From an uncultured Burkholderiales bacterium (GTDB lineage: Bacteria > Pseudomonadota > Gammaproteobacteria > Burkholderiales > Burkholderiaceae_C): a DNA stretch of 9,499 nt. The stretch is taken from assembly GCA_903856875.1 (NCBI GenBank), contig CAIODE010000396.1, positions 1-9,499 on the forward strand. The letters are read 5' to 3'. The stretch's first letter is position 1. Every line of letters begins with the position of its first letter. Shown here in pieces: positions 1 through 6,971 of this stretch. A program made the position numbers and the translations under genes. The notes under the pieces were generated by a model. The model was not told where the DNA came from. It was given only the letters and a program-made list of their open reading frames with translations, and ran no database searches.

Positions 1-536
1 AGATAAGTCTCAACAAACTTGGGGCGCATGTTGCGGTAGTCGATGTAATAGGCGTGCTCCCATACGTCGACTGTCAACAGGGCTTTGTCGCCCGTTGTCA
101 ATGGTGTACCGGCTGCGCCCATGTTGACGATGTCAACGCTGCCGTCAGCCTTCTTAACCAACCAAGTCCAACCTGAACCAAAATTGCCAACAGCACTTTT
201 TACAAAGGCTTCTTTGAAAGCAGCGTAAGAGCCAAATTTGGCATTGATGGCTGCAGCCAAAGCACCTGTGGGCTCGCCACCGCCATGCGGCTTCATGCAA
301 TTCCAGAAGAAAGTGTGGTTCCAAATTTGAGCAGAATTGTTGTAAATGCCACCACTGGATTTCTTGATGATTTCTTCCAAAGACATTGACTCGAACTCAG
401 TGCCCTTTTGTAAATTGTTCAAATTCACAACGTAAGCATTGTGGTGCTTGCCGTGGTGGAATTCCAAAGTTTCTTGGCTGTAGTTGGGTGCCAATGCGTC
501 AATGGCATAGGGCAATGCTGGCAGAGTGTGTTCCAT
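1..536 (-). CDS. sodB: Fe-type superoxide dismutase SodB (3' end cut by window edge)
   Basis: Converts superoxide to hydrogen peroxide and oxygen in the cytoplasm. The minus-strand reading frame opens at ATG 536-534 and stays open for 178 codons to the window edge; the family is about 192 residues, so only the last dozen or so are missing. It begins [17 protein letters not shown]. All four metal ligands are visible: His27 (EFHHGKHH), His74 (WNHTFFW), and Asp157 and His161 (DVWEHAYY). The stretch [13 protein letters not shown], with Gln70, is the iron-type signature rather than the manganese type. A GAGGA ribosome binding site lies at 541-545, five bases before the start. It follows xseA on the same strand after 128 bp and has its own predicted promoter, so it can be expressed independently. 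No frame damage is seen. Family assignment is very secure. Confidence 0.97.
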   Translation of the reverse strand, partial: MEHTLPALPYAIDALAPNYSQETLEFHHGKHHNAYVVNLNNLQKGTEFESMSLEEIIKKSSGGIYNNSAQIWNHTFFWNCMKPHGGGEPTGALAAAINAKFGSYAAFKEAFVKSAVGNFGSGWTWLVKKADGSVDIVNMGAAGTPLTTGDKALLTVDVWEHAYYIDYRNMRPKFVETY

Positions 537-574
537 GTGTTCCTCGTTAAAGTGCTGTAAAAATCCAATGAGCT

Positions 575-603
575 ATTGTAGGTCGATCGGCTAAGCTTGT
601 CTG
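575..603 (-). promoter_or_regulatory. Predicted sigma-70 promoter of sodB
   Basis: Read on the minus strand, CAGACA (598-603, four of six bases matching TTGACA) is followed after exactly 17 bp by TACAAT (575-580, five of six matching TATAAT). Transcription would start near 568, giving a leader of about 30 bases before the sodB start. Seen by eye only; no scoring was done. No obvious Fur-type operator overlaps it. Confidence 0.5.
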
Positions 604-626
604 TGAATCCCACGCAATAGGCACAG

Positions 627-645
627 CATGTCTGGGGTTGACATG
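627..645. repeat. Perfect inverted repeat CATGTC-N7-GACATG between xseA and sodB
   Basis: Six-base arms at 627-632 and 640-645 surround a seven-base centre. It lies 20 bp beyond the xseA stop and about 25 bp upstream of the predicted sodB -35 box. No T-run follows on either strand, so it is not a normal intrinsic terminator. It could be an operator for sodB or a weak RNA hairpin at the end of xseA mRNA. Function is unknown. Confidence 0.4.
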
Positions 646-664
646 GGGCCTTGCAGCCAAAGCG

Positions 665-1969
665 CTATTTCACTTGCAGGTTGACTTGTCCATCGGCCAA
701 GCTTGCCGTCACAGATTGGTTCGAATGAAAATCACTGGCGTGCGTCAGGGCTCGGCCTGTTTCGTCAGTTAGCCAAGCGTAACCACGCTCCAACACCAAG
801 TGCGGATCGAGCAGCCCCAATCTGGTGCCCATGTTCAAGTTGCGCTGATGGTGCGACTGAAAGTTTTGCTGAAGCAGCCTTGGCAAATGTTCTGAATGTC
901 TAGAAAGCATTTGCTTTTGAGCTTGTACCTGCGATTTAAATCCGTATTGAAGCGACTGGTGCATGCGCATCAATCGAGCAGTTTGGTCCTTCAAACGACT
1001 AGATGGCCGCCCAAGTCGATTGGCGATCCAGTCTAGCCTTTGGCTCATGCGGTCTAGGCTGGTGGTCAGCGCATTAGAAAGTGCGTTTTGCAGTCGCTGG
1101 CAATCGGCCAAAAGCTGAGCACCCTCAGTCGCCACCAATTCGGCTGCAGCCGTGGGGGTAGGCGCTCGCAAGTCGGCGACAAAGTCTGTCAAAGTGAAAT
1201 CGGTTTCATGGCCTACGCCTGAAATGATGGGAATGGGACAAGATGCAACAGCCCTGACCAAGGCTTCATCATTGAAGGCCCACAAATCTTCCATAGAACC
1301 ACCGCCGCGAACCAACAAGATGACATCAATCACCATGGGCTGCGATGACAAGTTAGGCGAAGAGTTGGGCAACTGCCCCTGCCAACTGACCAGCTTTTTC
1401 AAGCTTTGCAGCAATTCAGCAGGTGCATTAAGACCTTGTACAGATGCCGGCGCCAATATGACGGGAATGTGCGGCACGCGTCTTTGCAATGCGCTCACGA
1501 CATCATGCAAAGCAGCAGCGCCCAGTGAGGTAATGACCCCAATCGCACGTGGTTGTTCGGGAATGTCTCGTTTGCGCGAAGCATCAAACATGCCCTCTGC
1601 TTCCAAGTTGGCTTTGAGTTTTAAAAACTGCGCGAACAAATCACCCTGACCCGCTTTTTGCATGGTTTCCACAACCAACTGCAAATCTCCCCGCGCTTCA
1701 TACACACCCAGCTTGCCTCTCAGTTCCACCATTTCGCCATCTTTGGGCATGAAATTGAGAGCACTGGCGGCCCTTTTGAACATGGCACAGCGTATTTGCC
1801 CGCTCTCGTCCTTCAGATTGAAATAACAATGACCACTGGCCGCCCTAGAGAAGCCAGATATCTCCCCCTTGACCGCCACAGGATTGAACCTTTCATTCAA
1901 GGTGTCAGCAATTGCAAGGCAAAGTGCCCCAACTGACCAAACACGTGGCTCAGAATATATTCGCGTCAT
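665..1969 (-). CDS. xseA: Exodeoxyribonuclease VII large subunit XseA
   Basis: Catalytic subunit of exonuclease VII, which with the small subunit XseB degrades single-stranded DNA from both ends into oligonucleotides in the cytoplasm. The 434-residue product is near the usual length (E. coli about 456). Residues 1-105 form the OB-fold DNA-binding domain (VKGEISGFSRAASGHCYFNLKD). The nuclease core has ITSLGAAALHDV (146-157), RGGGSMEDLWAFNDEALVRA (221-240), GVGHETDFTL (251-260) and DLRAPTPTAAAE (266-277). A long helical, Gln- and Arg-rich region (about 280-380) and the ending DPHLVLERGYAWL complete the family pattern. Residues about 195-212 are a Ser/Asn/Pro-rich stretch before the core strand, probably a surface loop. 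The start at 1969 has AAGGA at 1976-1980, six bases upstream. No xseB gene is in view. Its promoter could not be resolved. Confidence 0.97.
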   Translation of the reverse strand: MTRIYSEPRVWSVGALCLAIADTLNERFNPVAVKGEISGFSRAASGHCYFNLKDESGQIRCAMFKRAASALNFMPKDGEMVELRGKLGVYEARGDLQLVVETMQKAGQGDLFAQFLKLKANLEAEGMFDASRKRDIPEQPRAIGVITSLGAAALHDVVSALQRRVPHIPVILAPASVQGLNAPAELLQSLKKLVSWQGQLPNSSPNLSSQPMVIDVILLVRGGGSMEDLWAFNDEALVRAVASCPIPIISGVGHETDFTLTDFVADLRAPTPTAAAELVATEGAQLLADCQRLQNALSNALTTSLDRMSQRLDWIANRLGRPSSRLKDQTARLMRMHQSLQYGFKSQVQAQKQMLSRHSEHLPRLLQQNFQSHHQRNLNMGTRLGLLDPHLVLERGYAWLTDETGRALTHASDFHSNQSVTASLADGQVNLQVK

Positions 1970-2050
1970 GAAAAATCCTTATTTTTCGCGGTATCCAGGG
2001 CCATATCAGTTGAGAGAGCTTGTCTTTTCTTGGTCAATCAATCCACAGCT

Positions 2051-2065
2051 TGCAAGATACTTGCA
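2051..2065. repeat. 15-bp perfect palindrome TGCAAG-ATA-CTTGCA
   Basis: Two six-base arms around ATA, 82 bp upstream of the xseA start on its strand. The size and symmetry fit a dimeric regulator operator, but it matches no operator I can name with confidence and could be chance. Confidence 0.35.
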
Positions 2066-2214
2066 CTGCGCCTCTACTGTACAGGTCTAACAGGCATGGT
2101 GAGCCGTAAGCCATTGATTTAATTAAAAAATTTATTGTCTAAAAAATGAGCATCGGAATAAATCTCAGCATTCATGCGGTTTGCGAGCCTGCGTCAGCCA
2201 TGTTCTTCACAAAG

Positions 2215-2223
2215 TTATCCACA
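2215..2223 (+). promoter_or_regulatory. Consensus DnaA box TTATCCACA
   Basis: A perfect nine-base match to the DnaA recognition sequence TTATNCACA, 35 bp before the short hybrid ORF that precedes lpxK. A related 7-of-9 match (CAATCCACA) is at 2039-2047 in the same orientation. Two boxes without an AT-rich unwinding array or dnaA/dnaN nearby do not make an origin. DnaA might act here as a transcription regulator or be titrated; chance cannot be excluded. Confidence 0.5.
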
Positions 2224-2258
2224 GAAATGAAGAACAATTCCATCGGCCATAATCAAAA

Positions 2259-2408
2259 ATGAACCCAGAAGTAGAAAGTTTGATTTTGTTAGGCATCATA
2301 CAAGCAGCAGGCTGGCCAATCGTCAATGTTTCGGAAGCGGCTCAAATGAACGGTGCTTCCAAAGTTGCATTGTCAAATCAAAATTCACCGCAAACTAACA
2401 AGCCCTAA
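2259..2408 (+). pseudogene. 49-codon hybrid remnant: ExbB N-terminus joined to ExbD C-terminus
   Basis: Seen: ATG 2259 to TAA 2406-2408 encodes 49 residues. Residues 8-21 (LILLGIIQAAGWPI) resemble the N-terminal start of Burkholderiales ExbB/TolQ/MotA-family proteins, which typically run IIQAAGWPIWPL. Residues 22-43 (VNVSEAAQMNGASKVALS then NQNS) resemble the C-terminal end of ExbD (pattern VVNVMEAAR..G......ATQ.S). The expected bodies of both proteins, including the membrane helices and the ExbD Asp, are absent. From memory of family layout, exbB-exbD commonly precedes lpxK in related genomes, so an in-frame deletion of roughly 1 kb is inferred, with the join near residues 21-22. The stop lies 10 bp before the lpxK start, which has no clear Shine-Dalgarno, so this ORF may survive as a translated leader. 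A functional ExbB/ExbD pair cannot be made here. It could instead be an unrelated small protein; the two-sided match makes that less likely. Confidence 0.65.
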
Positions 2409-2418
2409 GCACCCCATC

Positions 2419-3405
2419 ATGTCGCAATGGTTGCAACAACTTCCTAAGTATTGGCGCAACCGCAATGCCATTACTTATTTGCTTTGGCCATTTGAAGCTG
2501 TGTACAAAATTGTCTGGGGTTTCAGGCAATGGGCTATCAGTCAGGGATGGATCGAGCAGCATCGTGTCAATGCCACTGTCATTGTGGTGGGCAATGTCGT
2601 GGCAGGTGGCGGCGGCAAAACACCCCTCACCATGGCCATTGTTCAAAGACTTGTGACGCAGGGCTTCAAGGTTGGCGTGGTGTCCCGCGGCTTCGGCAGA
2701 GCGCAAGCATCCCTTCAAATTGTGAAGGCAGACAGCTTGGCCACTGAAGTGGGCGATGAACCGCTGATGATTTTCCAAAAATGCCATGTGCCAGTCGTGG
2801 TCGGCGCCCAGCGAGTTGAGGCTGCAAGGCACCTGCTTCATCAGTTTCCCTCTGTCAATGTGCTAGTGTGTGACGACGGACTGCAACACATTGCGCTACA
2901 ACGTGACATCGAAATTTGCGCCATGGATGCAACAGGTTTAGGCAATGGTCGTTTGCTACCAGCAGGCCCCTTGAGAGAACCCTGGCCCCGACCTGTTGAT
3001 TTGCTTTTGCACACACATCAGAGAACATTGCCTGAAGGATTTGAATCTCGACGTGAACTTAGCTCTTTTGCTGTGGCATCTCAAGGCAAAACACTTTCAG
3101 TGGCTGAATTGAAATTAAAGCCTGTCGAAGTTGTATCGGCCATTGCCCAACCAGATGCCTTTTTGGCCATGCTTGAACAAAGGGAATTTCAAATTCGCCA
3201 TTCAACAGCCCTGCCCGACCACGATAGTTTTGAGACATGGCAACCCATTCATCCTGAACTGCCTCTCCTTTGCACTGAAAAAGATGCCGTTAAATTGTGG
3301 ACGCGGTTTCCTCATGCGCTTGCATTGCCTTTGGTTTTTGAACCTGAAGTTGCATTTTGGGAAGCCTTCGATCAACTCTTTCAAAGCCGCCACAGGTATC
3401 ATTGA
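2419..3405 (+). CDS. lpxK: Tetraacyldisaccharide 4'-kinase LpxK
   Basis: Transfers phosphate from ATP to the 4' position of the tetraacyldisaccharide-1-phosphate lipid A precursor at the inner face of the cytoplasmic membrane, giving lipid IVA. The 328-residue product has the family's usual length. Near the N-terminus is a hydrophobic membrane-associating stretch (about 20-41). It is followed by the P-loop VGNVVAGGGGKTP (57-69), VSRGFGR (88-94), GDEP (112-115), the DDGLQH motif (152-157), LLPAGPLREP (179-188), LPDHDSF (265-271) and TEKDAVKLW (286-294). I chose ATG 2419 (MSQWLQQLPKYWRNRNAI) because LpxK proteins begin this way; the in-frame ATG at 2353 lies inside the hybrid ORF and would add 22 unrelated residues. 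No strong ribosome binding site precedes 2419, so translation may be coupled to the upstream ORF. The next gene starts three bases after the stop. Confidence 0.96.
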   Translation: MSQWLQQLPKYWRNRNAITYLLWPFEAVYKIVWGFRQWAISQGWIEQHRVNATVIVVGNVVAGGGGKTPLTMAIVQRLVTQGFKVGVVSRGFGRAQASLQIVKADSLATEVGDEPLMIFQKCHVPVVVGAQRVEAARHLLHQFPSVNVLVCDDGLQHIALQRDIEICAMDATGLGNGRLLPAGPLREPWPRPVDLLLHTHQRTLPEGFESRRELSSFAVASQGKTLSVAELKLKPVEVVSAIAQPDAFLAMLEQREFQIRHSTALPDHDSFETWQPIHPELPLLCTEKDAVKLWTRFPHALALPLVFEPEVAFWEAFDQLFQSRHRYH

Positions 3406-3408
3406 GGC

Positions 3409-3615
3409 ATGGACACGAAATTACTCGAACTGTTGGTTTGCCCTGTCACCAAGGGACACCTAGATTTGCAGCGCGAACTGCAAGAACTTTGGTCGCGCAG
3501 TGCACGTCTTGCTTACCCCATTCGCAATGGCATACCCATCTTGCTGGAAAATGAATCCCGCACACTCAGCGACGAAGAGTTAGAACAGCTCAAACCGCGC
3601 ACCCCCCTCGTCTAA
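3409..3615 (+). CDS. Trm112-like (UPF0434/YcaR family) small protein
   Basis: A 68-residue protein of the Trm112/YcaR family. Trm112 partners activate methyltransferases in eukaryotes and archaea; the bacterial role is not settled. The family pattern is clear: [15 protein letters not shown] (4-18), then [24 protein letters not shown] (30-53). The zinc-binding CPxC form is absent: Cys11 is the only cysteine and Thr replaces the second one (CPVT), so it probably binds no zinc. This seems common in betaproteobacterial members (from memory). It begins three bases after the lpxK stop; the only nearby GAGG overlaps that stop and is too close to work, which points to translational coupling. Sitting between lpxK and kdsB is the same place it holds in enterobacteria. 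Confidence 0.92.
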   Translation: MDTKLLELLVCPVTKGHLDLQRELQELWSRSARLAYPIRNGIPILLENESRTLSDEELEQLKPRTPLV

Positions 3616-3632
3616 TCTCTCTTTAAGTGGCC

Positions 3633-4394
3633 ATGTCGCAAGCCTTTACAGTCATTGTTCCTGCTCGCTTAGCATCCACTCGATTGCCCCATAAACCTTT
3701 GGCTGACATCCATGGCTTGCCCATGGTGGTTCGCGTTGCCCAAAGGGCTGCACTGTCGAATGCTTCTCAAGTGGTGGTTGCTGCTGACAGCATCGAAATC
3801 GTCCAGGCCTGCCTAGCCCATGGGGTTCGCGCAATGCTCACCCAAATGGATCACCCAAGCGGCAGTGATCGGCTTGCAGAGGCCAGCGCGCTATTGGGTT
3901 TGGGAGCAAATGATGTGGTGGTCAATGTTCAAGGCGATGAGCCCCTGATCAATCCGGAACTCATCAATCAGGTGGCCGAACTGCTTGTTCAGCGGCCTTC
4001 TGCCAGCATGAGTACGGCGGCTCACGAGATTCATGATATTGCAGAGTTCACCAATCCGAATGTTGTCAAAGTGGTGATCGACCAAGCTCAATTGGCGCTG
4101 TATTTCAGCCGCGCACCTATACCTTGGTGGCGAGATGGGTTCGCGAAAGGCATCCAAAGCCTGCCTCAACCCGCCCCCCTTCGGCACATTGGCATTTACG
4201 CTTACCGCGTCGGGTTTTTGCAAAGCTTTCCAGGTTTGCCGCCTGCTCCAATTGAAACGGGGGAAGCCTTGGAACAATTGCGGGCCCTGTGGCACGGCCA
4301 CAAAATAGCAGTTCACATCACGCCCGAAGCACCTGGACCTGGTGTCGATACGCCGGAAGATTTGGAAAGAGTCAGAGCACTGTACAAACCCTGA
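3633..4394 (+). CDS. kdsB: 3-deoxy-manno-octulosonate cytidylyltransferase (CMP-Kdo synthetase) KdsB
   Basis: Couples CTP and Kdo to CMP-Kdo plus pyrophosphate in the cytoplasm, supplying the activated sugar that is attached to lipid IVA, the product of LpxK. The 253-residue protein is of normal length. Visible motifs are the nucleotide-binding [17 protein letters not shown] (7-23), [11 protein letters not shown] (74-84), [11 protein letters not shown] (96-106) with the metal-binding Asp, [13 protein letters not shown] (157-169), HIGIYAYR (185-192) and the C-terminal [15 protein letters not shown] (237-251). I place the start at ATG 3633; a GTG two codons upstream at 3627 is possible but has no better ribosome site. 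There are 17 bp from the Trm112-like gene, so the three envelope genes are probably one transcript. No frame problems seen. Confidence 0.96.
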   Translation: MSQAFTVIVPARLASTRLPHKPLADIHGLPMVVRVAQRAALSNASQVVVAADSIEIVQACLAHGVRAMLTQMDHPSGSDRLAEASALLGLGANDVVVNVQGDEPLINPELINQVAELLVQRPSASMSTAAHEIHDIAEFTNPNVVKVVIDQAQLALYFSRAPIPWWRDGFAKGIQSLPQPAPLRHIGIYAYRVGFLQSFPGLPPAPIETGEALEQLRALWHGHKIAVHITPEAPGPGVDTPEDLERVRALYKP

Positions 4395-4484
4395 CATCTG
4401 CGCCTTTAATTCGTCAGGAAAACAGAGTCTTCCCGTGATATTCTCCAGTGAGAGCCATCCACGCCATGGCGAAAGATTCAATAA

Positions 4485-5162
<678 letters not shown>

Positions 5163-5166
5163 CGCA

Positions 5167-5186
5167 CTTGGGGCTTTGAGCCCAAG
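5167..5186. terminator. Hairpin between convergent adk and asparaginase genes
   Basis: CTTGGGGCT, loop TTG, AGCCCAAG: an eight-base-pair stem with one bulged G, starting four bases after the adk stop. It is symmetric, so it would form in RNA from either strand, which suits a convergent gene pair. No clean T-run follows on either side, so if it ends transcription it is a weak or non-canonical terminator. Confidence 0.4.
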
Positions 5187-5206
5187 CAACTTAAGCTTTA
5201 ACTCAT

Positions 5207-6187
5207 TCAGTGGTTTTGCTGTTTGGACATGATGTCCAGCAGCAAGGCCACTCTGGTTTTAACGGGGCTTAAAGCACCCGAAGCATCAAACACATGGCTG
5301 CTGGTCGGAATCACAGCGCCCTGATTGCAACGACTGCTTAATCGAACCTGAACATGTGCAGTTTGGGCCCTCAGTAAACTTTCCTTCATTTGCGAACTGA
5401 CGGAGCCATTGCCCGTTCCAGCAAGCACCAAACCTTGAACGCCTGCATTGACCAAAGCATCGACATGCTTCTGACTTGCATTGACATGGTTCATCACAAT
5501 CTCCACCCATGGCCATTGCGCAGGCAAAGGCAATTGAGAGACATGCAGCTTTAAGTTTGGCGAGGGCATGTTGAAGGTTTTAACCCACTGAACCTTGTCA
5601 TTTTCAACCCTGCCAGCAGCACCCGTTTCACCTGAATCAAAGGCATTCAACCTGGTCGGGTGCACTTTTTGAACAAACTGACTGTGGTGAATTTCGCCTG
5701 CAGCCACCAGCCAAACACCCGGCCCCTTGGTGCTCGCGGCAACCACCAGGGCATCCCTTAAGTTTTGCGGGCCGTCTGCATCTTTGAAATTGGCTGGCCG
5801 CATGGCGCAGGTCAAGACGATGGGTTTTGAAGGGTTCAACACCTGCGATAAAAAATAGGCCGTCTCCTCCAAGGTGTCCGTGCCGTGGGTGATCACAAGT
5901 GCGGCTACGTCGTCTTGGTTTAACCAATGGTCACAACGCTTTGCCAATTGGGTCCATGTTTCAAAGTCCATGTCCTTGCTGTCCAATTGCGCCACCTGTT
6001 CAGCTTCAAATTGGCAGGCCGCCAAGACCTCAGGCAATGGCAAGTGGGAGCCGCTTGCCGACTTCAAAAGATCACTGATGCCACGCTGTGCCGCTTTGTA
6101 AGACAGGCCTTCATCGGCTGATTCAGATTCACCCGCAATGGTGCCTCCAGTGCCTAAAACAACAATTTTTTGATTATTTGCTTGCAT
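5207..6187 (-). CDS. L-asparaginase (bacterial type I/II fold, cytoplasmic)
   Basis: Hydrolyses L-asparagine to aspartate and ammonia. The 326-residue product has both active-site triads of the family. LGTGGTIAGE (11-20) carries the nucleophile Thr16, and Tyr30 (LSYKAA) fits the catalytic tyrosine. THGTDTLEETAYFL (100-113) has Thr103 and Asp104, and FVQKVHPTRLNAF (171-183) supplies the catalytic lysine Lys174. CAMRP (127-131) and DADGPQNLRDA (136-146) are also typical. No signal peptide is seen, since the core strand starts at residue 7, so a cytoplasmic site is inferred. Type I and type II cannot be separated safely by eye. The start is ATG 6187-6185; no good Shine-Dalgarno lies before it. 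It is divergent from lexA, and a LexA box begins 12 bp upstream of its start codon, so it may be repressed by LexA. Confidence 0.93.
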   Translation of the reverse strand: MQANNQKIVVLGTGGTIAGESESADEGLSYKAAQRGISDLLKSASGSHLPLPEVLAACQFEAEQVAQLDSKDMDFETWTQLAKRCDHWLNQDDVAALVITHGTDTLEETAYFLSQVLNPSKPIVLTCAMRPANFKDADGPQNLRDALVVAASTKGPGVWLVAAGEIHHSQFVQKVHPTRLNAFDSGETGAAGRVENDKVQWVKTFNMPSPNLKLHVSQLPLPAQWPWVEIVMNHVNASQKHVDALVNAGVQGLVLAGTGNGSVSSQMKESLLRAQTAHVQVRLSSRCNQGAVIPTSSHVFDASGALSPVKTRVALLLDIMSKQQNH

Positions 6188-6198
6188 TTCTAAAAAGA

Positions 6199-6214
6199 CT
6201 GGTTAAAAATACAG
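6199..6214. promoter_or_regulatory. LexA (SOS) box 1
   Basis: CTGGTTAAAAATACAG: CTG, ten bases, CAG, with flanks ACTG and CAGTA that match the enterobacterial consensus TACTG-N10-CAGTA at all but the first base. It is 12 bp from the asparaginase start codon on one side and 55 bp from the lexA start on the other. Its position next to lexA makes autoregulation the expected role. Confidence 0.85.
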
Positions 6215-6217
6215 TAA

Positions 6218-6233
6218 CTGGATAAGAACACAG
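6218..6233. promoter_or_regulatory. LexA (SOS) box 2
   Basis: CTGGATAAGAACACAG, again CTG-N10-CAG, within a longer symmetric element TAACTG-N10-CAGTTA (6215-6236). It is separated from box 1 by three bases, with centres 19 bp apart, so two LexA dimers could bind next to each other. E. coli lexA also has two boxes, spaced by five bases. Confidence 0.82.
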
Positions 6234-6268
6234 TTATTTGGCTTCAGACACCTTCAAAGGACTGCATC

Positions 6269-6940
6269 ATGCACGATCAACCTAAGCTCACAGCGAGACA
6301 GCAAGAAATTTTGGAACTCATCCAAAAAACCATTGCCGAAACGGGCGCACCGCCTACTCGGGCTGAAATTGCCCAGGTCTTAGGCTTCAAGTCAGCCAAC
6401 GCCGCAGAAGAACACCTGCAAGCCCTGGCTCGAAAAGGTGCTATCGACTTGGTAAGCGGCACATCACGAGGCATTCGACTCAAAGGATCGTCCCGCAATA
6501 GCGTTCGCCACACCACCGACCTTTTCAGCCTGCCGCTGCCTGGTTTTGCACAATTGGCATTGCCCCTTATTGGCCGAGTTGCCGCTGGCTCCCCTATTTT
6601 GGCCCAAGAACACGTCGATCGAACCTACCATGTAGAAAGCCATCTGTTCCAAGAACAGCCCGACTATTTACTGAGAGTGCGCGGCATGTCCATGCGAGAC
6701 GCCGGCATCATGGATGGCGACCTGCTTGCCGTTAAAGCCACCAAAGAAGTCCGCAACGGTCAAATTGTGGTGGCCCGCATAGGCGATGAAGTCACCGTCA
6801 AACGTTTACGTCGCCAAGCAGACCGCATTGAACTTCTCCCTGAAAACCCCGATTACCCCATTATTTTGGTCAATCCAGGCGAGCCCTTCGACATCGAAGG
6901 CTTGGCTGTCGGCCTCATTCGCAACACGCTCTTGATGTAA
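6269..6940 (+). CDS. lexA: LexA repressor (SOS response regulator)
   Basis: Represses DNA-damage genes and cleaves itself when stimulated by RecA bound to single-stranded DNA. The 223-residue product has an N-terminal winged helix ([18 protein letters not shown] at 7-24; [20 protein letters not shown] at 28-47) and a C-terminal S24 peptidase domain. The cleavage site is Ala106-Gly107 in [10 protein letters not shown]. The catalytic Ser141 is in [11 protein letters not shown] and Lys178 in DEVTVKRL. Spacing between the three matches E. coli LexA exactly (each shifted by 22), the extra residues being a longer linker (about 72-98), as is usual in betaproteobacteria. AAGGA at 6257-6261 is seven bases before ATG 6269. 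Two LexA boxes lie upstream, so it is autoregulated. No recA, sulA or imuAB-type gene is in view. Confidence 0.98.
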   Translation: MHDQPKLTARQQEILELIQKTIAETGAPPTRAEIAQVLGFKSANAAEEHLQALARKGAIDLVSGTSRGIRLKGSSRNSVRHTTDLFSLPLPGFAQLALPLIGRVAAGSPILAQEHVDRTYHVESHLFQEQPDYLLRVRGMSMRDAGIMDGDLLAVKATKEVRNGQIVVARIGDEVTVKRLRRQADRIELLPENPDYPIILVNPGEPFDIEGLAVGLIRNTLLM

Positions 6941-6971
6941 TTTCAAACACTCAAAAAAATAAAGGCAACCT

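Larger units (their letters stand above)
1970..2258. other. Divergent intergenic region between xseA and the lpxK cluster
   Basis: A 289-bp gap that must carry promoters for xseA (minus strand) and for the envelope cluster (plus strand). It contains a 15-bp inverted repeat, a DnaA box and an A/T-rich block at about 2114-2148. Two weak plus-strand promoter candidates are visible: TTGATT (2114-2119) with TCTAAA (2138-2143), 18 bp apart, and TTGTCT (2135-2140) with AATAAA (2157-2162), 16 bp apart. Neither is convincing. No gene is recognised in it. Confidence 0.5.

Noticed and set aside
1152..1649. Plus-strand 165-codon open frame inside xseA
   Set aside because: It is wholly antisense to xseA, whose motifs are complete, and its own translation resembles no protein family.
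2077..2084. CTGTACAG palindrome as a possible LexA box
   Set aside because: The CTG and CAG arms are two bases apart, not ten, and the next CAG gives a gap of eleven.
1869..2090. Plus-strand 73-codon open frame overlapping the xseA start and the intergenic gap
   Set aside because: It begins antisense within xseA, has no ribosome site and no recognisable features.
2114..2163. Promoter for the lpxK cluster in the A/T-rich block
   Set aside because: Two candidate pairs exist, each with weak matches, and I could not choose between them, so no firm promoter is listed.
2039..2223. Chromosome replication origin
   Set aside because: Only one perfect and one partial DnaA box, and no dnaA, dnaN, gyrB or gidA nearby.
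2353..2418. Upstream in-frame start for lpxK
   Set aside because: The 22 added residues read through the hybrid ORF in another frame and do not resemble an LpxK N-terminus; ATG 2419 does.
3891..4481. Minus-strand 196-codon open frame across kdsB
   Set aside because: Antisense to a clear kdsB; its length reflects codon bias of the real gene.
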